From Stagnimonas aquatica (lineage in GTDB: Bacteria; Pseudomonadota; Gammaproteobacteria; Nevskiales; Nevskiaceae), in assembly GCF_003730135.1 (NCBI RefSeq), contig NZ_RJVO01000002.1, positions 124,001 through 188,000 on the forward strand: DNA of 64,000 nucleotides, in the 5' to 3' direction. Positions 52,293 through 60,952 of the stretch are shown piece by piece (the first letter of the stretch is position 1; every line of letters begins with the position of its first letter). The position numbers and the translations under genes were made by a program. Below the pieces are notes generated by a model. The model searched no databases, was not told where the DNA came from, and was given only the letters and a program-made list of their open reading frames with translations.

Positions 52293-54158
52293 ATGAACCG
52301 CTCGCCCCTGCCCCGCCTCGCCCTCCTGTTCACCGCCTACACCGGCTCCCTGTTCGCGGCGCCGGCGCCGATCCAGTTGCAGGTCGATGTCAGCGACACC
52401 CAGCGCCGGCTGTTCCGGGTGGAGGAAACCATCCCGGTGCAAGCCGGACCGCTGTCGCTGCTCTACCCGGAATGGCTGCCCGGCAATCACGCCCCGCGCG
52501 GCCCCATCGAGGCCCTGGCCGGCCTGCGCATCGAGGGCGGCGGCCAGGCCCTGGCCTGGACCCGCGATCCTCTGGACATGTACCGCTTCCGCCTGCTGGT
52601 TCCGGACGGCGTCAGCGAGCTGAAGGTCCGGTTCGACTACGCAACACCGATGCTGCGCGAGCAGGGCCGCATCGTCGCCACGCCGGAAATGATCGGCCTG
52701 CAATGGAACACCGTGCTGCTGTACCCCGAGGGCGCCGCCCGTGAGCTGCGCGTCGAACCGAGCATCCGCCTGCCGACCGGCTGGCAGCAGGCCAGCGCGC
52801 TGCCGGCGCGGGACCGCGAGGGCGACCTCGTCCGCTTCGCCAACGTGGATCTCGACACTCTGATCGACTCACCGCTGTTCGCCGGCCGCTACTTCCGGCA
52901 GTACACGCTCGATGCCGGCGCGCGGCCGGTGTACCTGAACATGGTCGCCGACGCGCCCTACCAGCTCGACGCCAAGCCCGAGCAGCTCGCCGCCCATGCC
53001 CGCTTGGTGCGCGAGGCCGACGCGCTGTTCCGCTCGCGGCATTTCGAGCGCTACGACTTCCTCTTCGCGCTCAGCGATGCCTTCAGCGGCATCGGCCTGG
53101 AGCACCATCGCTCCAGCGAAAACGCGCTGCCGCCCAACTACTTCAGCGACTGGGACAAGGCCGGCGCCGGGCGCTCGCTGCTGCCGCACGAGTACGTGCA
53201 TTCCTGGAACGGCAAGTTCCGCCGCCCCGCCGACCAGGTGGTGGCCAATCACAACACGCCGCTGCAGAACAGCCTGCTCTGGGTCTACGAGGGCCAGACC
53301 ACCTACTGGGGCAATGTGCTGGCGGCGCGCTCCGGACTGTGGAGCGCCGACTTCGCCCGCGAGGCGCTGGCGCAACTGGTCGCCACCCAGGCACTGGCGC
53401 GGCCCGGACGGCTCTGGCGGCCCCTGATCGACACCACCAACCAGCCGATCCTCACCCCACGCCGGCCGCTGTCCTGGCCGGGCTGGCAGCGCGGCGAGGA
53501 CTACTACACCGAAGGCGCGCTGATCTGGCTGGATGTCGACACCCGCCTGCGCGAGCTGAGCCGGGAAAAGAAGTCGCTGGACGATTTCGCCGCTGGCTTC
53601 TTCGGCGTCGAGGATGGCCGCGTCGAGGCCCTGCCCTACTCGTTTGAAGACGTGGTGGCTGCGCTGAACCGGATCGCGCCCTACGACTGGGCCGGCTTCC
53701 TGAAGGACAAGCTGCATCGCAGCAGCGAGGACGCGCCGCTGGACGGCCTCGCCCGCGCCGGCTGGAAGCTGAGCTTCGCGCCGGAGCCCACCGCCTTCGT
53801 GAAGAGCAACGAGGAGCGCAACAAGAACAAGGATTTCAGCTGGTCGCTGGGCGTCGTGGTGGGCAAGGACGGCGCGCTGGAGGATGTGCTCTGGGGCTCA
53901 CCCGCCTTCGCCGCCGGGCTCTCCAAGGGCGACACCCTGTTGTCGGTGAATGGCCGCAGCTACAGCGCCGACTTGCTCAGGCAGGCGCTGATCGACGCGC
54001 AGAAGAACACGCAGCCGATCGAACTGATCCTGAAGAACCTCGACCGCTGGCGCACGGTGCGCATCGACTACCGCGAAGGCCCGCGCTATCCGCGCCTGGA
54101 ACGCCTCGCCGGCACGCCCGACCGGCTGTCCGCCATCCTCAGGCCGCGCGCGAACTAG
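52293..54158 (+). CDS. M61 family peptidase (glycyl-aminopeptidase-like) with PDZ domain
   Basis: The 621 residues have a signal peptide (LALLFTAYTGSLFAAP) and an N-terminal beta-sandwich. The zinc site is HEYVHSWNGK (HExxH), and a downstream Glu (LWVYEGQTTYWG) fits the third ligand. The C-terminal PDZ-like domain has VLWGSPAFAAGLSKGDTLLS and VNGRSY. The family cleaves N-terminal glycine or alanine residues. It is exported and probably periplasmic. The 3' end overlaps the convergent hydrolase gene by 20 nt. Confidence 0.9.
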   Translation: MNRSPLPRLALLFTAYTGSLFAAPAPIQLQVDVSDTQRRLFRVEETIPVQAGPLSLLYPEWLPGNHAPRGPIEALAGLRIEGGGQALAWTRDPLDMYRFRLLVPDGVSELKVRFDYATPMLREQGRIVATPEMIGLQWNTVLLYPEGAARELRVEPSIRLPTGWQQASALPARDREGDLVRFANVDLDTLIDSPLFAGRYFRQYTLDAGARPVYLNMVADAPYQLDAKPEQLAAHARLVREADALFRSRHFERYDFLFALSDAFSGIGLEHHRSSENALPPNYFSDWDKAGAGRSLLPHEYVHSWNGKFRRPADQVVANHNTPLQNSLLWVYEGQTTYWGNVLAARSGLWSADFAREALAQLVATQALARPGRLWRPLIDTTNQPILTPRRPLSWPGWQRGEDYYTEGALIWLDVDTRLRELSREKKSLDDFAAGFFGVEDGRVEALPYSFEDVVAALNRIAPYDWAGFLKDKLHRSSEDAPLDGLARAGWKLSFAPEPTAFVKSNEERNKNKDFSWSLGVVVGKDGALEDVLWGSPAFAAGLSKGDTLLSVNGRSYSADLLRQALIDAQKNTQPIELILKNLDRWRTVRIDYREGPRYPRLERLAGTPDRLSAILRPRAN

Positions 54159-55050
54159 CCAGGGCTTCAACCTTGTCGAAATGCTCGACCAGCAGACCGA
54201 CGAGCTTGGGCACCAGCACCGGCGGAATGTCGTGGCCCATGCCGGGAATCACGTGCAGGGTGGCGTCCGGCACCTGCTTGGCAAGATCGTAGGCGGCCGC
54301 CACTGGCACCAGGGGATCGGCCTCGCCGTGGATGATCTGCACCGGCATCGGTAACTGGCGCAGCAATTGGCGACGGTGGCGCGCGGCGAGGATGGCGGCA
54401 GTCTGGCGAGCGGTGCCGCGCGGGTAGTGGGCGCGGTCGATGTAGCGCTCCACCTGGGCCTGCAAGTGCTCGACCGGCGTCGGATAGCCAGGACTGCCGA
54501 TCAACTGCCAGGTCTGCACACCATGACGCACCAGCGCGGCGCGGTCGCGGCCTTCGGGACGACGGATCATGCGCAACTGCAGCCGCCAGTGCGGCTGCGG
54601 CAGGCCGGGATGGCCGCTGTTGGTCATCCACAGCGTCAGGCTGCGCAAGCGCTGCGGGTGCCGGGCGGCGAGCAACTGGGCGATCATGCCGCCCATCGAC
54701 AGGCCCACCACATGGGCCTGGGCAATGCCCAGCGCATCCATCAGTCCAAGGGCGTCGGCAGCGAGGTCTTCCAGACCATAGGGCGCGCGCAGCGGTAGCC
54801 GCAGGCGCGCAGCGATGCCGGCGCGCAGCAGCTTGGGCATGCCCGCCTGCTCCATGCGGCTGCTCAGGCCGACATCGCGATTGTCGAAGCGCACGACGCG
54901 ATAGCCGGCCGCCAGCAACTGCTCGCAGAGCGCGTCCGGCCAATGGATCAGCTGGCAGCCCAGCCCCATGATCAGCAGCGCCACTGGCGCCTGATCGGGA
55001 CCCAGGCTTTCGTATTCGATTTCGATTCCGTTGGCGGTGACGCGGGGCAT
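54139..55050 (-). CDS. Alpha/beta hydrolase
   Basis: This 303-residue enzyme has the fold landmarks IMGLGCQLIHWP, RFDNRDVGLSSR, nucleophile elbow GLSMGG, IHGEADPLVPV and GMGHDIPP for the catalytic His. The pattern resembles carboxylesterase/TAP-like lipid hydrolases. The ATG lies 10 nt downstream (minus strand) of a heptamer array, and no Shine-Dalgarno sequence stands between. The array could therefore affect expression. Confidence 0.88.
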   Translation of the reverse strand: MPRVTANGIEIEYESLGPDQAPVALLIMGLGCQLIHWPDALCEQLLAAGYRVVRFDNRDVGLSSRMEQAGMPKLLRAGIAARLRLPLRAPYGLEDLAADALGLMDALGIAQAHVVGLSMGGMIAQLLAARHPQRLRSLTLWMTNSGHPGLPQPHWRLQLRMIRRPEGRDRAALVRHGVQTWQLIGSPGYPTPVEHLQAQVERYIDRAHYPRGTARQTAAILAARHRRQLLRQLPMPVQIIHGEADPLVPVAAAYDLAKQVPDATLHVIPGMGHDIPPVLVPKLVGLLVEHFDKVEALASSRAA

Positions 55051-55060
55051 GAGGGTGCTC

Positions 55061-55132
55061 GGATTGCGGATTGCGGATTGCGGATTGCGGATTGCGGATT
55101 GCGGATTGCGGATTGCGGATTGCGGATTGCGG
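55061..55132 (-). repeat. GCAATCC heptamer array, 10 copies, upstream of a hydrolase start
   Basis: Ten exact tandem copies (GGATTGC on the plus strand, GCAATCC on the minus strand) and two extra bases are present. The array ends 10 nt before the minus-strand hydrolase ATG. A unit of 7 bp is prone to slippage, so copy number may vary between cells. Confidence 0.95.
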
Positions 55133-55184
55133 CCATCCTCGCACGAGGCCCCGGAATTCGGCTTGGCTCTGGCTACACTGGCGC

Positions 55185-55661
55185 ATGTCCGCGCCGCCCA
55201 CCAAGAAGCATCTGCTGCTGATCTGGCACAGCCAGTCCGGCCGCACTGCGGCGCTGGCCGAGGCGGTGGCAGCCGGTGCGGCAGACTTCGCCGACGAGGT
55301 GGAACTGCGCCGGCGCCGGGCACTGGACGCCAACCTCGACGACCTGCTCTGGGCGCAAGGCCTGCTGATCGGCACTCCGGAGAACTTCGGCTATCTCAGC
55401 GGCGCGCTGAAGGACTTCCTCGACCGCACCTACTACCCGGCGCAGGGCAAGGTCGATGGCCTGCCCTGGGCGATGTTCGTGAGCGCCGGCAACGACGGCA
55501 GCGGCGCGGTGCGGGCGCTGGAGCGCATCGCCCTGGGCTACAACTGGCGACGCGTCGCGCCACCCTTGATCGTCCAGGGAGAGGTCGAAATCGCGCATCT
55601 GGAAGCAGCGCGCGAGCTGGGACAAACCCTGGCAGCCGGCCTGGCCTATGGCGCCTACTGA
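55185..55661 (+). CDS. Flavodoxin/NADPH-dependent FMN reductase-like protein
   Basis: This 158-residue flavodoxin-fold protein has the phosphate loop HSQSGRTAAL, then GTPENFGYLSGALKDFLDRTYYP around the second flavin contact, and SAGNDGSGAVRALERIAL at the third. It is predicted to bind FMN. Electron partner is unknown. It overlaps arfB by 14 nt, suggesting a two-gene unit flanked by inverted heptamer arrays. Confidence 0.85.
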   Translation: MSAPPTKKHLLLIWHSQSGRTAALAEAVAAGAADFADEVELRRRRALDANLDDLLWAQGLLIGTPENFGYLSGALKDFLDRTYYPAQGKVDGLPWAMFVSAGNDGSGAVRALERIALGYNWRRVAPPLIVQGEVEIAHLEAARELGQTLAAGLAYGAY

Positions 55662-56079
55662 AACACCGGTGCTAGAGGTTGCCGGGCTGGCCGTGTACGA
55701 ACGCGAGCTGGACTGGCAGGCGCTGCGGGCGCAGGGCTCCGGCGGCCAGAATCTGCACAAGACCGAAAGCGCGGTGCAGTTGCGCTATGACATCCGCGCC
55801 GGCTCGCTGCCGGTCGAGGTGCAGGAGCGGCTGCTGGCGCGCGGCGACCGTCGCATCAGCCGTGAGGGCGTGCTGGTCATCAAGGCGCAAACACTGCGCA
55901 GCCAGGATCGCAACCGCGAGGACGCGCTGGCGCGGCTGGCCGAGCTCATCGCCAGCGCCGCCAGCGTACCCAAGCCGCGCAAGCCGACCCGCCCCAGTCG
56001 CGCGGCAAAACGCCGGCGGCTGGACGACAAGGGGCGCCGCTCCGAGCTCAAGGCCGGCCGCGGCAAGCTTCTTGAATAG
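55648..56079 (+). CDS. arfB: Alternative ribosome-rescue factor (ArfB/YaeJ, peptidyl-tRNA hydrolase)
   Basis: This 143-residue protein has an N-terminal RF-1-like domain with GSGGQNLHK (GGQ at 32-34), the catalytic motif that hydrolyses peptidyl-tRNA. A basic C-terminal tail (KPRKPTRPSRAAKRRRLDDK) inserts in the mRNA channel of stalled ribosomes in known ArfB. Family identification is firm. Confidence 0.95.
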   Translation: MAPTETPVLEVAGLAVYERELDWQALRAQGSGGQNLHKTESAVQLRYDIRAGSLPVEVQERLLARGDRRISREGVLVIKAQTLRSQDRNREDALARLAELIASAASVPKPRKPTRPSRAAKRRRLDDKGRRSELKAGRGKLLE

Positions 56080-56094
56080 CCGAATCCAGCTCCC

Positions 56095-56170
56095 GCAATC
56101 CGCAATCCGCAATCCGCAATCCGCAATCCGCAATCCGCAATCCGCAATCCGCAATCCGCAATCCGCAATC
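56095..56170 (+). repeat. GCAATCC heptamer array, nearly 11 copies, upstream of SET gene
   Basis: Ten full and one six-base partial GCAATCC units lie between the arfB stop and the SET gene, ending 7 nt before its ATG. Orientation is opposite to the array at 55061 on the map but the same relative to the downstream start codon. Confidence 0.95.
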
Positions 56171-56177
56171 GAAAAGT

Positions 56178-56648
56178 ATGGCCCGCCGAATTGCTGTCCG
56201 CCGCTCTCCCATCCACGGCTCTGGCGTGTTCGCCGTCCAGGACATCCCCGCCGGCACCACCCTGCTGGAATATCGTGGCCGCCGCCTCAGCCACGAGGAG
56301 GGCGACCTGATCTACGGCGACAACCACGCCGGCGGCCACACCTTCCTGTTCACGCTCAATGAGCGCTGGCTGATCGACGCCAATGTCAGCGGCAATGCCG
56401 CGCGCTGGATCAATCACAGCTGCGCGCCCAACTGCCAGGCGTTGCTGGTGGAAAGCGCGCAGCCGGGCTCGGAGTTTGATCGCGTCTACATCGAGACCCT
56501 GCGTGCGGTGAAGTCCGGCGAGGAGCTGGCCTATGACTACGGCATCGACCTCGGCGTGAAGCCGACCGCCAAGCTGCGGAAGATCTGGGCCTGCCGCTGC
56601 GGCGCGCCGGAGTGCACCGGCACGCTCATCAAGTCCTGGCCGAAATAG
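56178..56648 (+). CDS. SET domain protein (lysine methyltransferase)
   Basis: This 156-residue protein is a nearly bare SET domain. RRSPIHGSGVFAVQDIPAGTTLLEYRG is the start, NHSCAPNC the knot motif and GEELAYDYG the catalytic Tyr region. A post-SET-like cysteine cluster (CRCGAPECTG) follows. Such bacterial proteins methylate lysines on unknown substrates, possibly ribosomal or nucleoid proteins; the link to the small Lys-rich gene 2 kb away is speculation. It starts 7 nt after the heptamer array and has only a weak GAAAAG ribosome site. Confidence 0.9.
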   Translation: MARRIAVRRSPIHGSGVFAVQDIPAGTTLLEYRGRRLSHEEGDLIYGDNHAGGHTFLFTLNERWLIDANVSGNAARWINHSCAPNCQALLVESAQPGSEFDRVYIETLRAVKSGEELAYDYGIDLGVKPTAKLRKIWACRCGAPECTGTLIKSWPK

Positions 56649-56676
56649 CGGCCAGCGACACAGGCCGAGCACAACG

Positions 56677-56705
56677 AAAAACCCCGGCGCGAGGCCGGGG
56701 TTTTC
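56677..56705. terminator. Bidirectional intrinsic terminator between SET and cold-shock genes
   Basis: AAAACCCCGGC / GCCGGGGTTTT form a perfect 11-bp stem with a GCGAG loop and A and T runs on both sides. It suits the convergent gene pair. Confidence 0.9.
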
Positions 56706-56733
56706 TTACCGCGTGAAGCCTTTGGAGCAAGCC

Positions 56734-56943
56734 TTACAGGGGCTTGATCTGGGTGGCCTGCATGCCCTTGGGGCCGCGCTGCGCGGTGTACTCCACGCGC
56801 TGGCCTTCCTTGAGGGTCTTGAAGCCGGTGCCCTGGATTTCCTTGAAGTGGGCGAAGAGGTCTTCACCGCCGCCTTCCGGGGTGATGAAGCCAAAGCCCT
56901 TGGTGTCATTGAACCACTTGACGATGCCGGTAGTCGTGGACAT
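56734..56943 (-). CDS. Cold-shock domain protein (CspA family)
   Basis: This 69-residue protein has the RNP motifs KGFGFI and VEYTAQ, with KWFND and DLFAHF conserved. It is a nucleic-acid-binding cold-shock protein. The ATG was chosen after the AAAGGAA ribosome site; a longer frame lacks family similarity. Confidence 0.95.
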   Translation of the reverse strand: MSTTTGIVKWFNDTKGFGFITPEGGGEDLFAHFKEIQGTGFKTLKEGQRVEYTAQRGPKGMQATQIKPL

Positions 56944-57298
56944 TGAAACGTTCCTTTTGAACTGATGTTTTTGAAAATGCGGCAAAACGCCGCGGTTTTG
57001 TCAGCCATCCAGAAACGTTACCGTGACGCTACATTCATCGAGGTTGAAACAACGCCGATGAAACTCCCGGAAATCTTTTTTTGAATATGCTGCGGTGGCG
57101 ATTCTACACCCAAGTAGAAATTGCGGCGCAAGCCCCTCAGAGCCTCATTCGAGGGATGCAGGGCACCTCTGGCGGCGCCCAGTGTCAGAGCCCGGGATGG
57201 CCGATCAGCGCCGATTCGCCATCAACGGTCGAAAACGCCGTCATTCGTCGCCCAGCCTGCGCGTATCCTTCGCCACCTTTTCGTCGTCCCCCAAAGCC
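56944..57298. other. Intergenic region between divergent csp and AI-2E transporter genes
   Basis: This 355-nt stretch holds the promoter and leader of the cold-shock gene on the minus strand; csp mRNAs often have long leaders. It also holds the upstream region of the transporter. The right half contains only frames without ribosome sites. I see no clear terminator or operator. Confidence 0.5.
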
Positions 57299-58324
57299 AT
57301 GAGCGACCCTACCCGTCCAACCGCCGTGAGTCGCTATGACTGGATCGCCTGGGGCCTGGCGGTGGCGGCGCTGATCTTCGTGCTGAAAACCCATCTGCTG
57401 CCGGCCTTGCTGGCGGGGCTGATGGTCTATTCCCTGGTGCAGTTGCTCACCCCGAGGCTGGCGATCACCAGCCTGGGCGGTGAGGGCCGGCGCTGGCTGG
57501 CGGTGCTGATGGTCGCCAGCGCGGTGATCGCCGGCATGGCCGCCCTGGGCTTTGCCATCGCCTCGTTCTTCCGCGCCAGCGACGAGAGCATCCCGGCCCT
57601 GTTCCAGCGCATGGCGGAAATCATCGACCAGTCGCGTGACCGCCTCCCCGACTGGCTGCTGGCCAACCTCCCCGACAACGCCGAAGACCTGCGCCGCTCG
57701 GTCACCGAATGGCTGCGGGTGCATGCGCAGTCACTGCAGACCGCGAGCACCGAGTTCCTGCGCGGACTGGCGCACGTGATCATCGGCATGGTGGTCGGCG
57801 CCATGCTGGCCTTGCAGGCGACGCGCGGCCCGCGCGAGTCGGCGCCGCTGACCGCCGCGCTCATCCATCACGGCCGACGCATCGCCGACTCCTTCCGCCG
57901 CGTGGTGTTCGCGCAGGTCTGGATCTCCGCCATCAATACCCTGCTCACCTGGGCCTATCTGGTGCTGATCCTGCCCTCGCTGGACATCAATCTGCCGCTG
58001 ACCAAGACCCTGGTGGCACTGACCTTCGTGGTCGGCCTGCTGCCGATCATCGGCAACCTGATCTCCAATACCGCCATCTTCGTGGTCAGTATGAGCCAGT
58101 CGCTGGTGCTGGCCTTCGCCTCGCTCAGCTACCTGGTGTTGATCCACAAGCTGGAGTACTTCCTCAATGCCCGGATCATCGGCGGCCACATCCGCGCCCG
58201 AGCCTGGGAGCTGCTGCTGGCCATGCTGGCGATGGAGGCCGCGTTCGGCATCTCCGGCCTGATCATCGCGCCCATGGCCTATTCGTATTTCAAGGACGAG
58301 CTGCGCGACAAGGGCCTGGTGTAG
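57299..58324 (+). CDS. AI-2E family transporter (PerM/TqsA-like membrane protein)
   Basis: The 341 residues have about seven to eight transmembrane helices. The family core is a central hydrophobic block (VFAQVWISAINTLLTWAYLVLI), ALTFVVGLLPIIGNLISNTAIF and LNARIIGG. It may export autoinducer-2 or other small molecules. The start after the csp leader region has no strong ribosome site. No neighbour suggests a substrate. Confidence 0.88.
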   Translation: MSDPTRPTAVSRYDWIAWGLAVAALIFVLKTHLLPALLAGLMVYSLVQLLTPRLAITSLGGEGRRWLAVLMVASAVIAGMAALGFAIASFFRASDESIPALFQRMAEIIDQSRDRLPDWLLANLPDNAEDLRRSVTEWLRVHAQSLQTASTEFLRGLAHVIIGMVVGAMLALQATRGPRESAPLTAALIHHGRRIADSFRRVVFAQVWISAINTLLTWAYLVLILPSLDINLPLTKTLVALTFVVGLLPIIGNLISNTAIFVVSMSQSLVLAFASLSYLVLIHKLEYFLNARIIGGHIRARAWELLLAMLAMEAAFGISGLIIAPMAYSYFKDELRDKGLV

Positions 58325-58485
58325 AGCCCGCCAAAAGCAACCGTTCGTCGGATATTTTTTAGCCAGTCACCACAACCCATTGTGTCTCCATGGCAGTTGA
58401 TCCACGATCCCTAGCGGTGGAGGTCGTAGTCTCCGCATGGTGCGAAGGCCGCCCCCCACGTACTGAAAGGTAAGGAGGAATCAAC

Positions 58486-58551
58486 ATGGCCGCTGCCAAG
58501 AAACCCGCCGCCAAGAAGACCGCTGCGAAGAAGACCGCCAAGAAGAAGTAG
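58486..58551 (+). CDS. Tiny Lys/Ala-rich histone H1-like peptide (21 aa)
   Basis: This small gene encodes MAAAKKPAAKKTAAKKTAKK followed by one more Lys. A perfect TAAGGAGG ribosome site lies 8 nt upstream, and an intrinsic terminator follows 18 nt after the stop, both strong signs that it is expressed. Repeats of AKK resemble the C-terminal tails of H1-like nucleoid proteins, which bind DNA. A stand-alone 21-residue form is notable. Confidence 0.7.
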   Translation: MAAAKKPAAKKTAAKKTAKKK

Positions 58552-58569
58552 GCGCTGTCCTTTACCTTG

Positions 58570-58603
58570 GGGCATGGCGCGCTTTCCGCGCCATGCCCTT
58601 TTT
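58570..58603 (+). terminator. Intrinsic terminator after the small Lys-rich gene
   Basis: A 12-bp stem GGGCATGGCGCG/CGCGCCATGCCC with a CTTTC loop is followed by TTTTT. Confidence 0.95.
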
Positions 58604-58621
58604 AGTGTCCGCCGCCGACGC

Positions 58622-59596
58622 TCAGGCGGCGAAGAAGGCCGCCACCGCCGCTCGCTGGGCGGCCGCCTCGTTGAGGGTGCAGACCTCGCGCCAGAAGCGC
58701 TCGCCGTCCGGCCGCGCCTCGCAGTACCACTGGATGTGCTTGCGCGCGACGCGCAGACCGCGGCCCTCGCCGTACAGGCCATACAGCTCATCGAGGTGCT
58801 GGAGCAGCACCGCGCGCTGCTCGGCATCGGTGGGCAGAGGCGGGATCTCGCCGGTCTCCAGATAGCTGGCGATCTCGCGAAAGATCCAGGGGTTTCCCTG
58901 CGCCGCGCGGCCAATGTACAGGCCATCGGCGCCGGTCAGGCGCAGGACCTCGGCGGCCTTCAGAGGGCCATCGACATCGCCGTTGGCGAACACCGGGATG
59001 GCCACCGCCTGCTTCACCTCGGCGATGGTCTCGTACTCGGCGCTGCCCAGGTAGTAGTCCTCGCGGGTGCGGCCATGCAGCGCCAGGCTGGCAATGCCCG
59101 CCTGCTCGGCGATGCGGGCTATGCGCAGGGCGTTGCGGCTCTGGCGGGAAAATCCGGTGCGAAACTTGAGCGTCACCGGCACCGTGACCGCAGCGACCAC
59201 CGCCTCCAGGATCCGCGCCACCAGCGCCTCGTCGCGCAGCAGCGCCGAGCCGGACAGCGCGCCGCAGACCTTCTTGGCCGGACAGCCCATGTTGATGTCG
59301 ATGATCTCGGCACCCTGCCCGACGTTCCAGCGCGCCGCCTCGGCCAGCACTTGCGGCTCGGCCCCGGCCAGCTGCACAGCGATGGGTCCGGGCTCACCGG
59401 CGTGGTCACGGCGGGTGCGACTCTTTTCGGTATCGCGCAGACGCGGATCGGCGTGCGCCATCTCGCTGACCGCCAGCCCGGCGCCCAGCCGTCGGCAGAG
59501 CACACGGAACGGCCGGTCGGTGACGCCGGCCATGGGCGATAGCACCAAGGGCGGATCAATGCGGTGCGGACCAATCTGGATCGCGGGCAGCTTCAA
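58622..59596 (-). CDS. dusB: tRNA-dihydrouridine synthase B-like
   Basis: This 324-residue FMN TIM-barrel protein has SPMAGVTDRPFR at the N-terminus and INMGCPAKKVCG (101-112) with the catalytic Cys. ALHGRTREDYY, VFANGDVDGP and GRAAQGNPWIF are also present. It reduces uridines in tRNA D-loops. It is convergent with the H1-like gene beyond its terminator. Membership in Dus is firm; the subgroup B is likely. Confidence 0.92.
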   Translation of the reverse strand: MKLPAIQIGPHRIDPPLVLSPMAGVTDRPFRVLCRRLGAGLAVSEMAHADPRLRDTEKSRTRRDHAGEPGPIAVQLAGAEPQVLAEAARWNVGQGAEIIDINMGCPAKKVCGALSGSALLRDEALVARILEAVVAAVTVPVTLKFRTGFSRQSRNALRIARIAEQAGIASLALHGRTREDYYLGSAEYETIAEVKQAVAIPVFANGDVDGPLKAAEVLRLTGADGLYIGRAAQGNPWIFREIASYLETGEIPPLPTDAEQRAVLLQHLDELYGLYGEGRGLRVARKHIQWYCEARPDGERFWREVCTLNEAAAQRAAVAAFFAA

Positions 59597-59854
59597 GCGA
59601 ATCGGCCGGGAAAAATGCCATGGGAAGGCTGGCGGGGGCGCGAGTGTAGGCCAGCCCGCGCCCGGGGGAAGTCTCCCAGGGTCGATTGCAGCGGATGCGG
59701 CCCGGCATTCATGACGAATAGATCAGGTTAAAAAGCCGCCGACACCGACCCTCTGCGCAGTTCGTCGGCTGGACGCCGAGGAGGCTCAATTTGCAGCTTG
59801 GCCCTGCCGCTGGGGAGTGGTAGGTTTGACGCACGATTCATAAGAAATCTCCCC

Positions 59855-60937
59855 ATGATCAAGACTGCCCTCGTAGTGGACGACTCCAAGTCGGCCCGCT
59901 TCGCCCTCCGGAAGTTTCTGGAAGGCTTCAACTACAAGGTCAACACGGCGGACAGCGCGGCGGATGCCTACCGCCAGCTGGCCGGCCCGCTGCCGGACGT
60001 GGTGTTTCTCGATCACATCATGCCGGGCGTCGATGGCTTCGAGGCGCTCAAGGTGATTCGCGCCGACCCGCTGACCTCGGCGCTGCCGGTGGTCATCTGT
60101 TCGTCCAACGAGGGTGAGGACTTCGTCCACCAGGCCAAGCTGCGCGGCGCCACCGACGTCTTGCAGAAGCCGCCCAGCCCGGAGCAGATCGCCGGCGTGC
60201 TGGCCAACCTCTCCAACCAGGACGCCGACTTCGCCAGTCTGGCACCGCGCCTGCAGCCGGAGCCCGCACCGGCGCGCGAGGCGCCGAGCATGATGGAACG
60301 GCTGATGGCGGCGATCCCGGCCAAGTCCGGCACGGTGACGGCCACGCCGGCGCCGATCACGCCCTCGAAGGTGCAGCCGATCCGCGAACCGGCGGTGGCG
60401 ATCCAGCAGGCGGTCATGAAATCCCTGCGCGACGCCATGCCGCAGACCAGCGAACCGCGCCCGCCGGCACGGCCCGAGCTGCCGGCGGTGCCGACGCTGT
60501 CCAGCGAGGCCGCCAGCCCGGCATCGGATGCCCTGGAACAGCTGCGTTTAGAGGCCGAGGCGCGGTTCGCCGCGCTGCGCGAGGAACTGCTGGCCGAGAT
60601 GCAGGGCCTGCGCCAGCAGTTGGGCCAGCTGAATGCCGGCACCGGCAGCGAGGAGCGCCTGCGCAATCTCGCCCAGGAGGCCGCCAAGAGCCGCACCAAT
60701 GCCCTGGCGCAGACCCTGGAGCAGCACCTGACCTCGCTGCAGGCCAATCTCGATGCGGTCCTGCGTGCGCAGAACGAGCGTCTCGAACAGGCCCTGCAGC
60801 TGGTGCGTCAGACCGCCGCCGAGGAAGCCGAGCGGGTGGTGATGAACGCCGCCCAGCGCATCGCCGACCAGATGACCAGCTCCATGCTCAAGACCATGGG
60901 CCAGCAGCTGTCCTCGCTGGGGCGCGGCTCCTTCTAG
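59855..60937 (+). CDS. Response-regulator receiver protein with coiled-coil C-terminus
   Basis: The 360 residues have an N-terminal receiver domain: acidic pair D9/D10, phospho-acceptor D53 (in VVFLDHIM), S83 in ICSSN, and K105 before PP. After about 130 residues of low-complexity Pro/Ala sequence, the C-terminal half is a helical coiled coil (residues about 230-350, EQLRLEAEARFAALREEL, RNLAQEAAKSRTNALAQTLEQ). No DNA-binding or enzymatic output domain is seen, so it probably works by protein contact (motility or polarity roles are possible). No sensor kinase is adjacent. Confidence 0.85.
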   Translation: MIKTALVVDDSKSARFALRKFLEGFNYKVNTADSAADAYRQLAGPLPDVVFLDHIMPGVDGFEALKVIRADPLTSALPVVICSSNEGEDFVHQAKLRGATDVLQKPPSPEQIAGVLANLSNQDADFASLAPRLQPEPAPAREAPSMMERLMAAIPAKSGTVTATPAPITPSKVQPIREPAVAIQQAVMKSLRDAMPQTSEPRPPARPELPAVPTLSSEAASPASDALEQLRLEAEARFAALREELLAEMQGLRQQLGQLNAGTGSEERLRNLAQEAAKSRTNALAQTLEQHLTSLQANLDAVLRAQNERLEQALQLVRQTAAEEAERVVMNAAQRIADQMTSSMLKTMGQQLSSLGRGSF

Positions 60938-60952
60938 GCAGAGAGCCCGGGG

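Noticed and set aside
55061-56170. Heptamer arrays as a CRISPR array
   Set aside because: Units are 7 bp and perfectly tandem without spacers, so this is a microsatellite, not CRISPR.
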